Shown: positions 9,091-17,190, numbered from the stretch's first letter. The stretch: 64,000 nt of DNA from Flavobacterium sp. 90 (GCF_004339525.1 NZ_SMGE01000001.1:930001-994000); one strand, 5' to 3'. A program made the numbers and translations. Notes: generated from the letters alone by a model not told the origin.

Positions 9091-9930
9091 TTAATAAGAA
9101 GTAGAAGTTGTCAAATCTTTCCAGGTTGCCAGATCTGTCTTTACAATTTCTATTTTACTATTTGCCATGTCGTAGGCATCTTGTCCTAAGAATAAATGAA
9201 GCGGAGGATTTTTCTCATTACTTATTTGAATCAAAGCATCAACCGCTTTTTCAGGATCTCCGGGTTGATTTCCGTTAATTTCATTTTGATGTGCTAAAAC
9301 TGATTGACGAGCTTCTTCATAATCCGCGATTGGATTTTTAGGCAATCCCATAGAACCTTCTGATAAAAAACTGGTTCTAAAATATCCCGGATAAACCAAA
9401 GTCACATTTACACCAAAAGCTTTCGCTTCTGCCTGCAAACCTTCAGTCAAACCAGAAACTGCAAACTTTGTCGAACAATAAATTCCCCAACCCGGAAAAC
9501 CTCCGTGATATCCACCAATTGATGAAATATTAAAGAAATGCCCTGATTTATTAGCTCTGAAATGTGGCATTGTATTTCGAATCACATTCAATAAACCAAA
9601 TACATTTACATCAAAATTACGTCTTGATTCTTCATCTGAAAGTTCTTCCAAAGTTCCAATTTGTCCATAACCGGCGTTATTTACCACCACATCAATCGTT
9701 TTAAAATGATTGATTGTATTTTGAACTGCTTCCTGAACACTGCTTTCAGTCAAAATATCCATTGCAATAGGCAAAAAATGATCTGATGTTGCGCCAATTT
9801 CAGTAATTAAAGCGTTTACATCTCTAGAAGTTGCGGCAACTTTATATCCGTTTGCCAATAATTTTTTAACCAACGTTAATCCCAAACCTTTTGAAGCTCC
9901 TGTAACGAACCATACTTTATTTGTATCCAT
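9091..9930 (-). CDS. Short-chain dehydrogenase/reductase (SDR family oxidoreductase)
   Basis: 279 residues, classical SDR. Cofactor motif TGASKGLG (residues 10-17), NNAG (84-87), a Ser in FNISSIGG (about 136-137) and the catalytic YCSTK (Tyr151, Lys155). The N-terminal TSRD after the second strand suggests NADP(H) preference. The C-terminal part (about 180-279) matches the type of SDR often next to AraC regulators and quinone reductases in Flavobacteriia. Substrate unknown; cytoplasmic. It lies immediately downstream of two AraC regulators on the same strand but has its own TACTTTTG box. Confidence 0.92.
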   Translation of the reverse strand: MDTNKVWFVTGASKGLGLTLVKKLLANGYKVAATSRDVNALITEIGATSDHFLPIAMDILTESSVQEAVQNTINHFKTIDVVVNNAGYGQIGTLEELSDEESRRNFDVNVFGLLNVIRNTMPHFRANKSGHFFNISSIGGYHGGFPGWGIYCSTKFAVSGLTEGLQAEAKAFGVNVTLVYPGYFRTSFLSEGSMGLPKNPIADYEEARQSVLAHQNEINGNQPGDPEKAVDALIQISNEKNPPLHLFLGQDAYDMANSKIEIVKTDLATWKDLTTSTSY

Positions 9931-9954
9931 TTTAATAGTGTTTTAATTAGAATA

Positions 9955-9962
9955 CAAAAGTA
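9955..9962 (-). promoter_or_regulatory. Candidate -7 box (TACTTTTG) for the SDR gene
   Basis: An exact TAnnTTTG match on the minus strand, 24 bases before the ATG at 9930 and inside the gap that follows the AraC gene. Confidence 0.48.
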
Positions 9963-10014
9963 AGTCGCTAGTTGACCTTAGGGCTAACGAGATTCAAACC
10001 ATAAATTACAAAAA

Positions 10015-10914
10015 TCAAACAGTTCTAAATTGTCGTGGCGTAATTTGAATATTTTTCTTGAAGAAGTTATTGAAATGTGTTGGTTCTTCAAATCCCAGAC
10101 TATATGCGATTTCTGAGATATTCCAATCGGTGTGTTTTAAAAGGATTTTTGCTTCTTGCAGAATACGTTCTGCAATAATTTCCGAAGTTGTTTTTTGCGT
10201 CGTTTCCTTCAAAGCTCTATTCAAATGATTGACATGAATCGTCAATTGATCTGCAAAATCTGCTGCCGAACGTAATCCAAAACGCTGTCTTGAATTTTCA
10301 ATAGGAAACTGTCTTTCCAGTAATTCCAAGAACAAAGAAGATATTCTGCTTGAAGCATTAGAATGCTGAGTAACAGAAATATTAGCCGGCTGCATTTTCA
10401 TGGCGCTATGAATCAAATCAAAAACTAAATTCCGCAATACATCATATTTATAGGTATAATCAGAATTTATTTCGGTAATCATTTGCTCAAAAATGCTTTT
10501 GATTCTTTTAACCTGTTCGTCATCAATAGCAAAAACAGGCGATCCGTTGGGTTTAAAAACCGGATATTCCTTTAAATTCCCAAACTGATGAAAAAAAGCT
10601 TCGGTAAATACACAAAAAAAGCCTGTTTGCTGTTCTTCTAATTGTTCCCAATTATACGGTATTTGTGGATTAGCAAAGAAAAGTGCTTGATTTTCAATCT
10701 CCACAACTTTATCAGCATAATGCACTTTGTTCTTCCCAATGATCAAACTTATCTTAAAATAATCTTTTCGGCTGTACGGAATAGGTTTTGCACTGCAACC
10801 CATAAATTCATCCAATACAAAAACATTAAAATGTCCGATTTCTTTTTTGAGATTATCGGGCATAAAAAGTGCTTTATTAAGATAAAAATCCTCAATACTT
10901 TCTAATTTTTCCAT
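10015..10914 (-). CDS. AraC-family transcriptional regulator
   Basis: 299 residues. The first about 170 form a cupin-like sensor (HFNVFVLDEFMGCSAKPIPYSRKDYFKI; ENQALFFANPQIPYNW). The last about 100 carry the two AraC helix-turn-helix units, with RLRSAADFADQLTIHVNHLNRALKE-like first unit and the second unit SEIAYSLGFEEPTHFNNFFKK followed by ITPRQFR. Effector unknown. It precedes the SDR gene on the same strand and is a plausible activator of it. A second AraC gene lies 27 bases upstream, so the two regulators are tandem. Confidence 0.92.
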   Translation of the reverse strand: MEKLESIEDFYLNKALFMPDNLKKEIGHFNVFVLDEFMGCSAKPIPYSRKDYFKISLIIGKNKVHYADKVVEIENQALFFANPQIPYNWEQLEEQQTGFFCVFTEAFFHQFGNLKEYPVFKPNGSPVFAIDDEQVKRIKSIFEQMITEINSDYTYKYDVLRNLVFDLIHSAMKMQPANISVTQHSNASSRISSLFLELLERQFPIENSRQRFGLRSAADFADQLTIHVNHLNRALKETTQKTTSEIIAERILQEAKILLKHTDWNISEIAYSLGFEEPTHFNNFFKKNIQITPRQFRTV

Positions 10915-10941
10915 TTCACAAAGTTACAAAATTCAAACAAT

Positions 10942-11763
10942 CTATTCTCCTTTAGAACTGCAAATATCGTTTTGGAATTTGAGGAATTTGGTTGGAGAAA
11001 TATTCATGTAATATTTAAAGTCGTGTATCAATTGACTTTGATCATAATAACCACATTGTTCTACGACCGAAAGCCAATCTGTTTTAGAATCATTCAGAAT
11101 ATCTTTCTGAATAACTTCTACAGCTTTCAAAAATCTTTCGTAACGACTGATTTCTTTAATTGTATATCCAAAAAACTTCTTTTGATTCAATTGGATATTC
11201 CGTTCTGATTGATTGGTTTTTGAAGCAATTGCTTTTATCGGATTTAAATTCTCATCCTTAAAATCAGCCAAAAGTGTTGTTAAAGCATTTTGCTCTTTTA
11301 GGTAAGGTTTACAAAATTCTAAAATATAATCGACACGCTCTTTTGTATCTGATAAAAGATTAAGTTCTTCCCATAAAACCGAAAAACAATTTTCAGCCAG
11401 CAAAGCATCGGGGTGAATGGGTAAAGAATGCGTTAATAATGCATTTCCGAAGAATCTATAAAAAGCATCTTCTTTAAAATTGGCAACTAATATCTCTGAA
11501 TTGGGTTCTAAAGTATAATCAAATGATTGTTTTATTGGTCCTAAAACAATGCATTTTTCGACTTCGAGGATCGTGTTTTTCTCTGATTTTAAAGATGATT
11601 TTGTTCCGAAGTTGAAAACCAAAATCGTCTGAAAACTGGGTAATAAAGTTTTCGTTACAGGAAATACCGTTTTGTTTTCGGCAAAATAAAAATGAGAAAA
11701 AACAGATTCAAATGCTGAAGGAACAGCAATTCTATGATTGTTATTTTCTTCAGCATTTTTCAT
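10942..11763 (-). CDS. AraC-family transcriptional regulator (divergent sensor domain)
   Basis: 273 residues. The N-terminal 150 residues include LPSFQTILVFNFGTKSSL and IVLGPIKQSFDYTLEPNSEILVANFKEDAFYRFFG, as in AraC proteins with a DUF6597-type sensor. The DNA-binding part is at the C-terminus, with VVEQCGYYDQSQLIHDFKYY and ISPTKFLKF as the second helix-turn-helix. The first helix-turn-helix (AIASKTNQSERNIQLNQKKFFG) is less canonical. Effector and targets unknown. It sits between lipB and the other AraC gene, all on the minus strand, with 21 bases to lipB and 27 to the next AraC gene. Confidence 0.88.
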   Translation of the reverse strand: MKNAEENNNHRIAVPSAFESVFSHFYFAENKTVFPVTKTLLPSFQTILVFNFGTKSSLKSEKNTILEVEKCIVLGPIKQSFDYTLEPNSEILVANFKEDAFYRFFGNALLTHSLPIHPDALLAENCFSVLWEELNLLSDTKERVDYILEFCKPYLKEQNALTTLLADFKDENLNPIKAIASKTNQSERNIQLNQKKFFGYTIKEISRYERFLKAVEVIQKDILNDSKTDWLSVVEQCGYYDQSQLIHDFKYYMNISPTKFLKFQNDICSSKGE

Positions 11764-11784
11764 ACTATTTATATTTTAGAAGCT

Positions 11785-12486
11785 TTAAGAAACAAACTCA
11801 GCTTCAAACAAATTCGTTAAGTGCTTTACGATTTTAGCCTTTACTTCGTCTTCATCGACTTTTTCCACACCAAGTTCTACTTGCAAAGATGTAACGCCTT
11901 TTCCGCGAATTCCACACGGAATAATATTGTCAAAATAACCTAAATCTACGTTTACATTCAGCGCAAATCCGTGCATAGTTACCCAACGTGAAGCACGAAC
12001 ACCAAGAGCACAAATTTTACGCGCAAACGGAGTTCCAACATCCAGCCAAACGCCAGTTTCGCCATCACTACGTCCGCATTTTAAACCGTATTCTTCTAAA
12101 GTCAAAATAATAGCTTCTTCAAGAAAACGTAAATACTTATGAATATCGGTAAAGAAATTTTCTAAATCTAAAATCGGATAACCTACAATTTGTCCGGGTC
12201 CGTGATACGTAATATCTCCGCCACGATTGATCTTATAGAAAGTTGCACCTTTTGCTTCAAGCTGCTTTTCGTTTAATAATAAGTTCTCTAAATCACCGCT
12301 TTTCCCCAAAGTATAAACATGCGGATGTTCTACAAACAGTAAATAATTTGGCGTTGGTAAATCAAGTTCTTCTCTTCTGTTTTTGATTTTTAAGTCGACT
12401 ATATCCTTAAAAAGTTCTTCCTGATATTCCCAGGTCGATTTATAATCTTTACTTCCTAAATCCTGAAGTTGAATTTTTTTGTTCAT
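11785..12486 (-). CDS. lipB: Octanoyl-[ACP]:protein N-octanoyltransferase (lipoate biosynthesis)
   Basis: 233 residues. It transfers octanoyl groups from acyl carrier protein to lipoyl domains of enzymes such as pyruvate dehydrogenase, the first step of endogenous lipoate synthesis. Family motifs are intact: RGGDITYHGPGQIVGYPI (residues 88-105), GVWLD, KICALGVRASRWVTMHG with the catalytic Lys157, and PCGIRGKGVTSL with the catalytic Cys191. Cytoplasmic. The start lies 5 bases after the upstream lipoprotein stop, so both genes are probably one transcript. lipA is not in the window. Confidence 0.97.
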   Translation of the reverse strand: MNKKIQLQDLGSKDYKSTWEYQEELFKDIVDLKIKNRREELDLPTPNYLLFVEHPHVYTLGKSGDLENLLLNEKQLEAKGATFYKINRGGDITYHGPGQIVGYPILDLENFFTDIHKYLRFLEEAIILTLEEYGLKCGRSDGETGVWLDVGTPFARKICALGVRASRWVTMHGFALNVNVDLGYFDNIIPCGIRGKGVTSLQVELGVEKVDEDEVKAKIVKHLTNLFEAEFVS

Positions 12487-12491
12487 TTTAA

Positions 12492-13247
12492 TTATTTTTC
12501 AAACTCAACTTCAAAGTTAAGTTTGTCAGGATTCTCCATATAATCCGTGAAAGGGTATTGAATTGTAATTGATTTTCGATCTTCGCTAAACAAAGCATTT
12601 GGGTTTGAAACTTTCTTGATTCGCTTAGGAAAATGGTACTTTATAATATAGTTTGACGAAGCAAAGATCATCTTAGACATATCTGCCGCGGAATCTTTTA
12701 CTTTTTGAACTGCTTGTTTGTCTATTATTGCCTTACGCGTAAATTTCTTTCCGTCGTATGTATAGCTTAATTTACTTTTATTATCTCCGAAACCTGCTCC
12801 AAATGCTGCTGTAGGATTTGCGCCCGTTCCTTCTAATTTTTGAAGCGCAGATGTCGTTTGCAATATATCCTGTAATTCGTTTACGTTTTTAAAATCTGTA
12901 GAAAGCGTCATTAGAAACTCTTTTTGCTCTGCATTCATTTTAGTATTTACTACAAAATTTTCCAGTTTTTTAAGTTCCTTTTGAGTCTCCGGAGATAGTT
13001 TTGCAATACTGTCTTTTTTCTCTTCAAATATTTGTTTGAAGGTAAAAGTCGTATCAATATTTTTCTTAGCGTCTGCTCCCATTTGACTTCCTACTTGATC
13101 TCCGGCCATTGCCATTAACGAAGAACCATCCATATCAACAGAGAATTTACCGGTTCCATTGTCATTGATGTACATGTTTTCAGTAAACGTGCAACTTGTT
13201 AATGTTGCTAATAAAAAAGAAAAACTAAGAAGTTTATATAATTTCAT
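12492..13247 (-). CDS. Hypothetical lipoprotein, paralogue of the next upstream gene
   Basis: 251 residues. Signal peptide with lipobox TLTSC (Cys about residue 19) makes it an envelope lipoprotein. After the lipid anchor it has FTENMYINDNGTGKFSVDMD and AGDQVG. A similar layout (ITETIQINPDGTGTIEVV, then LAGDQ) occurs in the lipoprotein at 13484-14209. Both also end with a KYHFPKRIKKVSN / KYHFPKKIKSVSN segment, so the two are paralogues. Function unknown. It is the first gene of a likely operon with lipB, driven by the TATCTTTG box at 13264. Confidence 0.75.
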   Translation of the reverse strand: MKLYKLLSFSFLLATLTSCTFTENMYINDNGTGKFSVDMDGSSLMAMAGDQVGSQMGADAKKNIDTTFTFKQIFEEKKDSIAKLSPETQKELKKLENFVVNTKMNAEQKEFLMTLSTDFKNVNELQDILQTTSALQKLEGTGANPTAAFGAGFGDNKSKLSYTYDGKKFTRKAIIDKQAVQKVKDSAADMSKMIFASSNYIIKYHFPKRIKKVSNPNALFSEDRKSITIQYPFTDYMENPDKLNFEVEFEK

Positions 13248-13263
13248 ATGGGTTAATTTTTAT

Positions 13264-13271
13264 CAAAGATA
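13264..13271 (-). promoter_or_regulatory. Candidate -7 box (TATCTTTG) for the lipoprotein-lipB operon
   Basis: An exact TAnnTTTG match on the minus strand, 16 bases before the ATG at 13247. Confidence 0.52.
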
Positions 13272-13330
13272 CGAAGACTATTTTTATTTATTTAATCGTT
13301 GATTTGTTTAATTGTTTATGTGAAAATTGC

Positions 13331-13475
13331 CCACGGATTCAACGGATTTAAACGGATTGAACGCGGGTTGTTTCATGATAATCTTTGTCAAAGTTTAAAA
13401 CTTTGACAAAGATCGTCGCTTCAAAGAAAAATAAAAAATCCGCTTTAAATCCGTTTAAATCCGTTGAATCTGTGG
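13331..13475. repeat. Nested inverted repeat between the two lipoprotein genes
   Basis: The outer arms 13331-13358 and 13448-13475 are 28 bp and match at 27 positions. Inside them, 13381-13396 and 13398-13413 form a perfect 16 bp inverted repeat around one base. The outer arm is built from ATCCGTTTAAATCCGTTGAA-type sequence; degenerate relatives lie at 32127-32165 and 63655-63680. It could fold into a long cruciform or RNA hairpin and may serve as a 3' end. Confidence 0.8.
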
Positions 13476-13483
13476 CCAAAAAA

Positions 13484-14209
13484 TTATTCTAAAACCACTT
13501 CTAAATTTGTCATTTCCGGATTTTGCAAACAATCCGAAAGTTTAAATTCTAAGGTTAATGCTTTTTTATCCGAACTAATAATTGCTTTTTCGTTTGAAAC
13601 GGATTTTATTTTCTTTGGAAAATGATATTTTAAAGTGTAAGATTGCGTCAATTTTAAAGAAGTATATTTAGGATCTGCCGTTGCAAATTGATTTTTTGTT
13701 TTTTGAAGTTCCTCTTGATTTGTAACAGAAACCGATCGCTTAAAAACGGTTCCGTCAAAATGATATTCTACTTTATAATAATGATTTTCGGCGGTCAGTG
13801 CATAATTGTGTTTGATATCATTTGCATAATCTTCGGTTTTATACAAATCCGGAATTTCTGAAACTTTATTAAAGTTAAACGACATTACGGTTCTGAATTC
13901 TTTTTCGAAAGAACTGTTTTTTGTATGCACTTTTACATTCGAATATTTTTGAAATAATTGCTGTTCTATTGGCGTATATTTCACAAATGTCTCGTTGTAC
14001 CTTTTAATATAATCCTCAAAAACATAGGTTGTATCTTTAAAAACATCTTCATGTGCGTATTGATCTCCCGCCAATTGCATATAACTGTTTTCATTTCGTA
14101 GTTGGACAACTTCAATGGTTCCGGTTCCGTCTGGATTGATTTGAATGGTTTCGGTAATTTGGCAACTTGAAAGGATAAGAAGAATTATTAAGGCTGATAT
14201 GGATTTCAT
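13484..14209 (-). CDS. Hypothetical lipoprotein, paralogue of the gene at 12492-13247
   Basis: 241 residues from the ATG at 14209. This start gives a clean lipoprotein signal peptide, MKSISALIILLILSSC. A longer frame reaches 14338, but its extra 43 residues (including GFDFAQPDNNA) are read from the inverted repeat at 14294-14399, so I reject that start. The mature part shares INPDGTGTIEV, LAGDQ, YHFDGTVFKRSV and KYHFPKKIKSVSN with its neighbour. Function unknown; envelope-anchored. It ends beside the nested inverted repeat at 13331-13475. Confidence 0.72.
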   Translation of the reverse strand: MKSISALIILLILSSCQITETIQINPDGTGTIEVVQLRNENSYMQLAGDQYAHEDVFKDTTYVFEDYIKRYNETFVKYTPIEQQLFQKYSNVKVHTKNSSFEKEFRTVMSFNFNKVSEIPDLYKTEDYANDIKHNYALTAENHYYKVEYHFDGTVFKRSVSVTNQEELQKTKNQFATADPKYTSLKLTQSYTLKYHFPKKIKSVSNEKAIISSDKKALTLEFKLSDCLQNPEMTNLEVVLE

Positions 14210-14293
14210 TTTTTCTAGAAGGTTCTTTTGAAAAGGTTCTGAGAAGCTAAGATACTGAGGTTTTTGTTTAGTTTCATGCATTTTTAACGCATT

Positions 14294-14399
14294 ATTGTCA
14301 GGCTGAGCGAAGTCGAAGCCACTCCTGAAATTTTGCAATAAAAATCGTCAATCTTTGTCGAGCTACTCGTGTGGCTTCGACTTCGCTCAGCCTGACAAT
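14294..14399. repeat. Perfect 29 bp inverted repeat of the CTTCGCTCAGCCTGACA family
   Basis: 14294-14322 is the exact reverse complement of 14371-14399, with 48 bases between. The core GACTTCGCTCAGCCTGACA recurs imperfectly at 31205-31270. It is a dispersed intergenic element of a kind I associate with Flavobacterium; translating through it gives the spurious SGFDFAQPDN peptide. Confidence 0.88.
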
Positions 14400-14462
14400 G
14401 CTTTACAAAACGATCTAAACCCACCAACTAAAAGCTCTTATAAAAACTAAAACTTCTAAAAT

Positions 14463-14528
14463 AGCCCCGATAGAAGCGGTATCCTTTTTTGCTTTTTCGG
14501 CAAAAAAGATACAAGTGAATAGCGGGAC
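14463..14528 (+). repeat. Structured repeat element, copy A
   Basis: The conserved blocks GATAGAAGCGGTATCC and GATACAAGTGAATAGC bracket a hairpin. Proposed pairs: P1 CCCG (14466-14469) with CGGG (14523-14526), P2 GTATC (14479-14483) with GATAC (14508-14512), P3 TTTTTTGC (14485-14492) with GCAAAAAA (14500-14507). A second copy at 37274-37342 keeps the blocks and changes P1 and P3 in a compensatory way. It ends 106 bases before the lysS start. Confidence 0.7.
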
Positions 14529-14604
14529 AAAAGGACTTTGAAAACCAAAAATTTGTGCTTCAAAAAATCTAAAAACTGCATTCTGAAATCTACATTCTTT
14601 TCTT

Positions 14605-14612
14605 TATCTTTG
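14605..14612 (+). promoter_or_regulatory. lysS promoter -7 box (TATCTTTG)
   Basis: An exact TAnnTTTG match 22 bases before the lysS ATG. It is followed by CAC, a context often seen after this element. No clear -33 TTG. Confidence 0.6.
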
Positions 14613-14634
14613 CACACTTAAAAAAGAGCACAAA

Positions 14635-16338
14635 ATGGCATTATCAGAACAAGAAATCATTAGAAGAGAGAAACTTCAAAACTTACGCAACTTAGGAATC
14701 AATCCTTACCCAGCTAATCTTTTTCCTGTAAATCATACTTCGAAGCAGATTAAGGAATCTTTTGAAGAAGGTAAGAAGGTGATCGTTGCCGGACGTTTGA
14801 TGAGTATCAGAGATCAGGGAAAAGCTTGTTTTGCTGAATTGCAGGATAGCGAAGGGCGTATACAATTGTACGTGAATCGCGATGTTTTGTGTGAAGGTGA
14901 TGATAAAACTTTGTACAACACGGTTTTTAAAAAATTAACTGATTTAGGTGACTTTGTTGGTATTGAAGGAGAATTGTTTACAACACAAGTTGGTGCAAAA
15001 TGTATTCGTGTGAGCGGTTTTACTTTCTTGAGTAAAACACTTCGTCCGCTTCCTTTACCAAGAGTTGATACAGACGGAAACGTTCACGACGCTTTTACAG
15101 ATGCTGAATTGCGTTACAGAATGCGTTATGTTGATTTAACGGTGAATCCACATGTTAAAGAAAACTTCATTAAGCGTACAAAATTGTTTACCGCTATGCG
15201 TAACTATTTTAACGATGCAGGTTATCTTGAGGTTGAAACTCCGGTTTTACAATCAATTGCTGGTGGAGCTTCGGCAAGACCTTTTATCACGCACCATAAT
15301 TCGCTTGATATTCCGCTTTACATGCGTATTGCAAACGAATTGTATTTGAAAAGATTAATTGTTGGTGGTTTTGAAGGTGTTTATGAGTTTTCGAAAAACT
15401 TTAGAAATGAAGGTATGGACAGAACGCATAATCCTGAATTTACTGCAATGGAAATATATGTAGCCTACAAAGACTACAACTGGATGATGGAATTTGCTGA
15501 AGGTTTGCTTGAGCATTGTGCAATTGCTGTAAACGGAACTAGCGAAGTTACTTTTGGTGAACACCAAATTAACTTTAAAGCGCCTTATGCTCGCGTTACA
15601 ATGACGGATTCTATCAAACATTTTACTGGTTTTGATATTTCAGGTAAAACTGAAGAAGAATTGTTTGAAGCTGCAAGAGGAATGGGAATCGACGTTGATA
15701 AAACAATGGGGAAAGGAAAATTAATTGATGAGATTTTTGGCGCTAAATGCGAAGGAAACTATATTCAGCCAACTTTCATTACTGATTATCCAAAAGAAAT
15801 GTCTCCTCTTTGTAAAGAACACCGCGACAATCCGGATCTTACAGAGCGTTTTGAATTAATGGTTTGTGGTAAAGAAATTGCAAATGCTTATTCTGAATTG
15901 AACGATCCAATTGATCAACGTGAGCGTTTTGAAGATCAAATGCGTCTTTCTGAAAAAGGTGATGATGAAGCTAACGGAATCATCGATGAAGATTTCTTAA
16001 GAGCGCTTGAATACGGAATGCCTCCAACTTCTGGAATGGGAATTGGTATGGACCGTTTGATTATGTACTTAACAAATAATGCTTCAATTCAGGAAGTTTT
16101 ATTGTTCCCACAAATGCGTCCGGAGAAAAAACAAGCTCAAATTGAATTGTCTGACGAAGAGAAATTTATCCTGGATTTATTGAAAGGAAATGAAAATAAA
16201 ATGGATCTTCAGCAATTAAAAATTACTGCGAATTTAAGCGGTAAAAAATGGGATGCATCTATGAAAAATTTATCTAAACACGGTTTAACTAAAGTTGCCG
16301 TTGAAGGCGAGTTTAAATTTGTGGAATTGGTAGAGTAG
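14635..16338 (+). CDS. lysS: Lysyl-tRNA synthetase (class II) with a C-terminal extension
   Basis: 567 residues. It charges tRNA-Lys with lysine in the cytoplasm. An N-terminal OB-fold anticodon-binding domain (about 50-150, VAGRLMSIRDQGKACFAELQD) precedes the class II core: motif 1 around EVETPVLQSIAGGASARPF, motif 2 with FEGVYEFSKNFRNEGMDRTHNPEF, and motif 3 GMPPTSGMGIGMDRL. After FPQMRPEKK, where many bacterial LysS proteins end, about 65 residues follow (EEKFILDLLKGNE to EFKFVELVE) that resemble a small winged-helix unit. The gene is monocistronic: own promoter at 14605 and hairpin terminator at 16400. Confidence 0.97.
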   Translation: MALSEQEIIRREKLQNLRNLGINPYPANLFPVNHTSKQIKESFEEGKKVIVAGRLMSIRDQGKACFAELQDSEGRIQLYVNRDVLCEGDDKTLYNTVFKKLTDLGDFVGIEGELFTTQVGAKCIRVSGFTFLSKTLRPLPLPRVDTDGNVHDAFTDAELRYRMRYVDLTVNPHVKENFIKRTKLFTAMRNYFNDAGYLEVETPVLQSIAGGASARPFITHHNSLDIPLYMRIANELYLKRLIVGGFEGVYEFSKNFRNEGMDRTHNPEFTAMEIYVAYKDYNWMMEFAEGLLEHCAIAVNGTSEVTFGEHQINFKAPYARVTMTDSIKHFTGFDISGKTEEELFEAARGMGIDVDKTMGKGKLIDEIFGAKCEGNYIQPTFITDYPKEMSPLCKEHRDNPDLTERFELMVCGKEIANAYSELNDPIDQRERFEDQMRLSEKGDDEANGIIDEDFLRALEYGMPPTSGMGIGMDRLIMYLTNNASIQEVLLFPQMRPEKKQAQIELSDEEKFILDLLKGNENKMDLQQLKITANLSGKKWDASMKNLSKHGLTKVAVEGEFKFVELVE

Positions 16339-16399
16339 TTTTAAAAAAAATCAAAATTTTAAATACCAAATTCCAAAATTGGAATTCATAATATATTTA

Positions 16400-16436
16400 A
16401 AGAAAGGAATTCATAATAGAATTCCTTTCTTATTTT
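16400..16436 (+). terminator. Rho-independent terminator after lysS
   Basis: AAGAAAGGAATTC (16400-16412) pairs perfectly with GAATTCCTTTCTT (16419-16431), loop ATAATA, followed by ATTTT. It lies 62 bases past the lysS stop. Confidence 0.85.
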
Positions 16437-16465
16437 AAAAAGATAACAACAAAACATTAAAAGGA

Positions 16466-16936
16466 TTGAGTACATTACTTATTATTACAATTTTAATATC
16501 ATTTATCTGTTATCAAATTTACTTTGAAAAAGTTATTACAAAAAAGGTTCCTATACAGAGAAAAGAAAAAATATTTAAATTATTAAGCACTAAATTTGAG
16601 GGATTAAAAGAAAATCATCTTGGTTTTTTTGAATTTACCTTAAACAATAAAAATATTTTATTTGATTATAAAGCTATTAGACATAAAAATGGTTTTTCAA
16701 ATATCTTAAAGATATATTTAGATATCTCAACAATAGAAGAAGAAATTAAACAGCTATGTAAAATTCATTTTTATTGTATAAAGATTGACAATAAAGATTG
16801 GATAGAAATGCCTGTCGAAGTATTCTTTGACTCACTAAATAATCTAGTTAAATATTCAAGCAAAACTGTTGATCGAATAATTTCAGAAACCGAAATTTAT
16901 ATTTCAGAGAAAAGAAGAGAACGAGACACAAAATAA
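16466..16936 (+). CDS. Small membrane-anchored protein of unknown function
   Basis: 156 residues from a TTG at 16466. An in-frame stop at 16436-16438 and the absence of an early ATG leave TTG as the best start; AAAGGA sits just before it. One N-terminal membrane segment (LLIITILISFICYQIYF) is followed by a charged, Lys/Ile-rich cytoplasmic or periplasmic domain with a conserved-looking YCIKIDNKDWIEMPVEVFFDSL. I do not recognise the family. It follows the lysS terminator, so it needs its own promoter, which I could not identify. Base use matches the neighbours. Confidence 0.55.
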   Translation: MSTLLIITILISFICYQIYFEKVITKKVPIQRKEKIFKLLSTKFEGLKENHLGFFEFTLNNKNILFDYKAIRHKNGFSNILKIYLDISTIEEEIKQLCKIHFYCIKIDNKDWIEMPVEVFFDSLNNLVKYSSKTVDRIISETEIYISEKRRERDTK

Positions 16937-16944
16937 CTTGTCAA

Positions 16945-17130
16945 AGATATTCCATCGGAATATATCATCGGTAGAAAATAAAATATTGTTTTGCATTGTG
17001 TCCCGTAAGGACACCTGTTTTTTACGGAAATGAAACATTTTCATCATTGATCAAACGTTCCTACGGAACGTACAATCGTAATTCTAATTTTATTCTACCG
17101 AGCAAACATTCCTATGGAATGATTTTTTTT
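16945..17130. repeat. Cluster of short CC-N3-GG palindromes
   Basis: Five small palindromes of the form YCC-N3-GGR stand in a row: ATTCCATCGGAAT, TCCCGTAAGGA, GTTCCTACGGAAC, ATTCCTATGGAAT and close variants. They are linked by A/T-rich spacers. The related GCTCCTTTGGAGC occurs at 28976-28990. This is a non-coding intergenic repeat field between two small membrane-protein genes. Confidence 0.65.
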
Positions 17131-17134
17131 ATAT

Positions 17135-17170
17135 AATCCGACAGGTTTTTAAACCTGTCGGATTTTTTAT
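17135..17170. terminator. Terminator-like hairpin (CCGACAGG family)
   Basis: 17135-17148 (AATCCGACAGGTTT) pairs perfectly with 17151-17164, followed by TTTTTTAT. Its position, 20 bases before the next ATG, means it closes the preceding unit. Confidence 0.72.
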
Positions 17171-17190
17171 TTAAATTTAACCACATAGAA

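Larger units (their letters stand above)
14210..14634. other. Repeat-rich spacer before lysS
   Basis: The 425-base gap holds, in order, the 29 bp inverted repeat (14294-14399), the structured repeat element copy A (14463-14528) and the lysS promoter (14605-14612). No further gene was seen. Confidence 0.7.

Noticed and set aside
14210..14338. N-terminal extension of the lipoprotein frame to an ATG at 14338
   Set aside because: The extra residues are read from the inverted repeat and would hide the signal peptide that starts at 14209.
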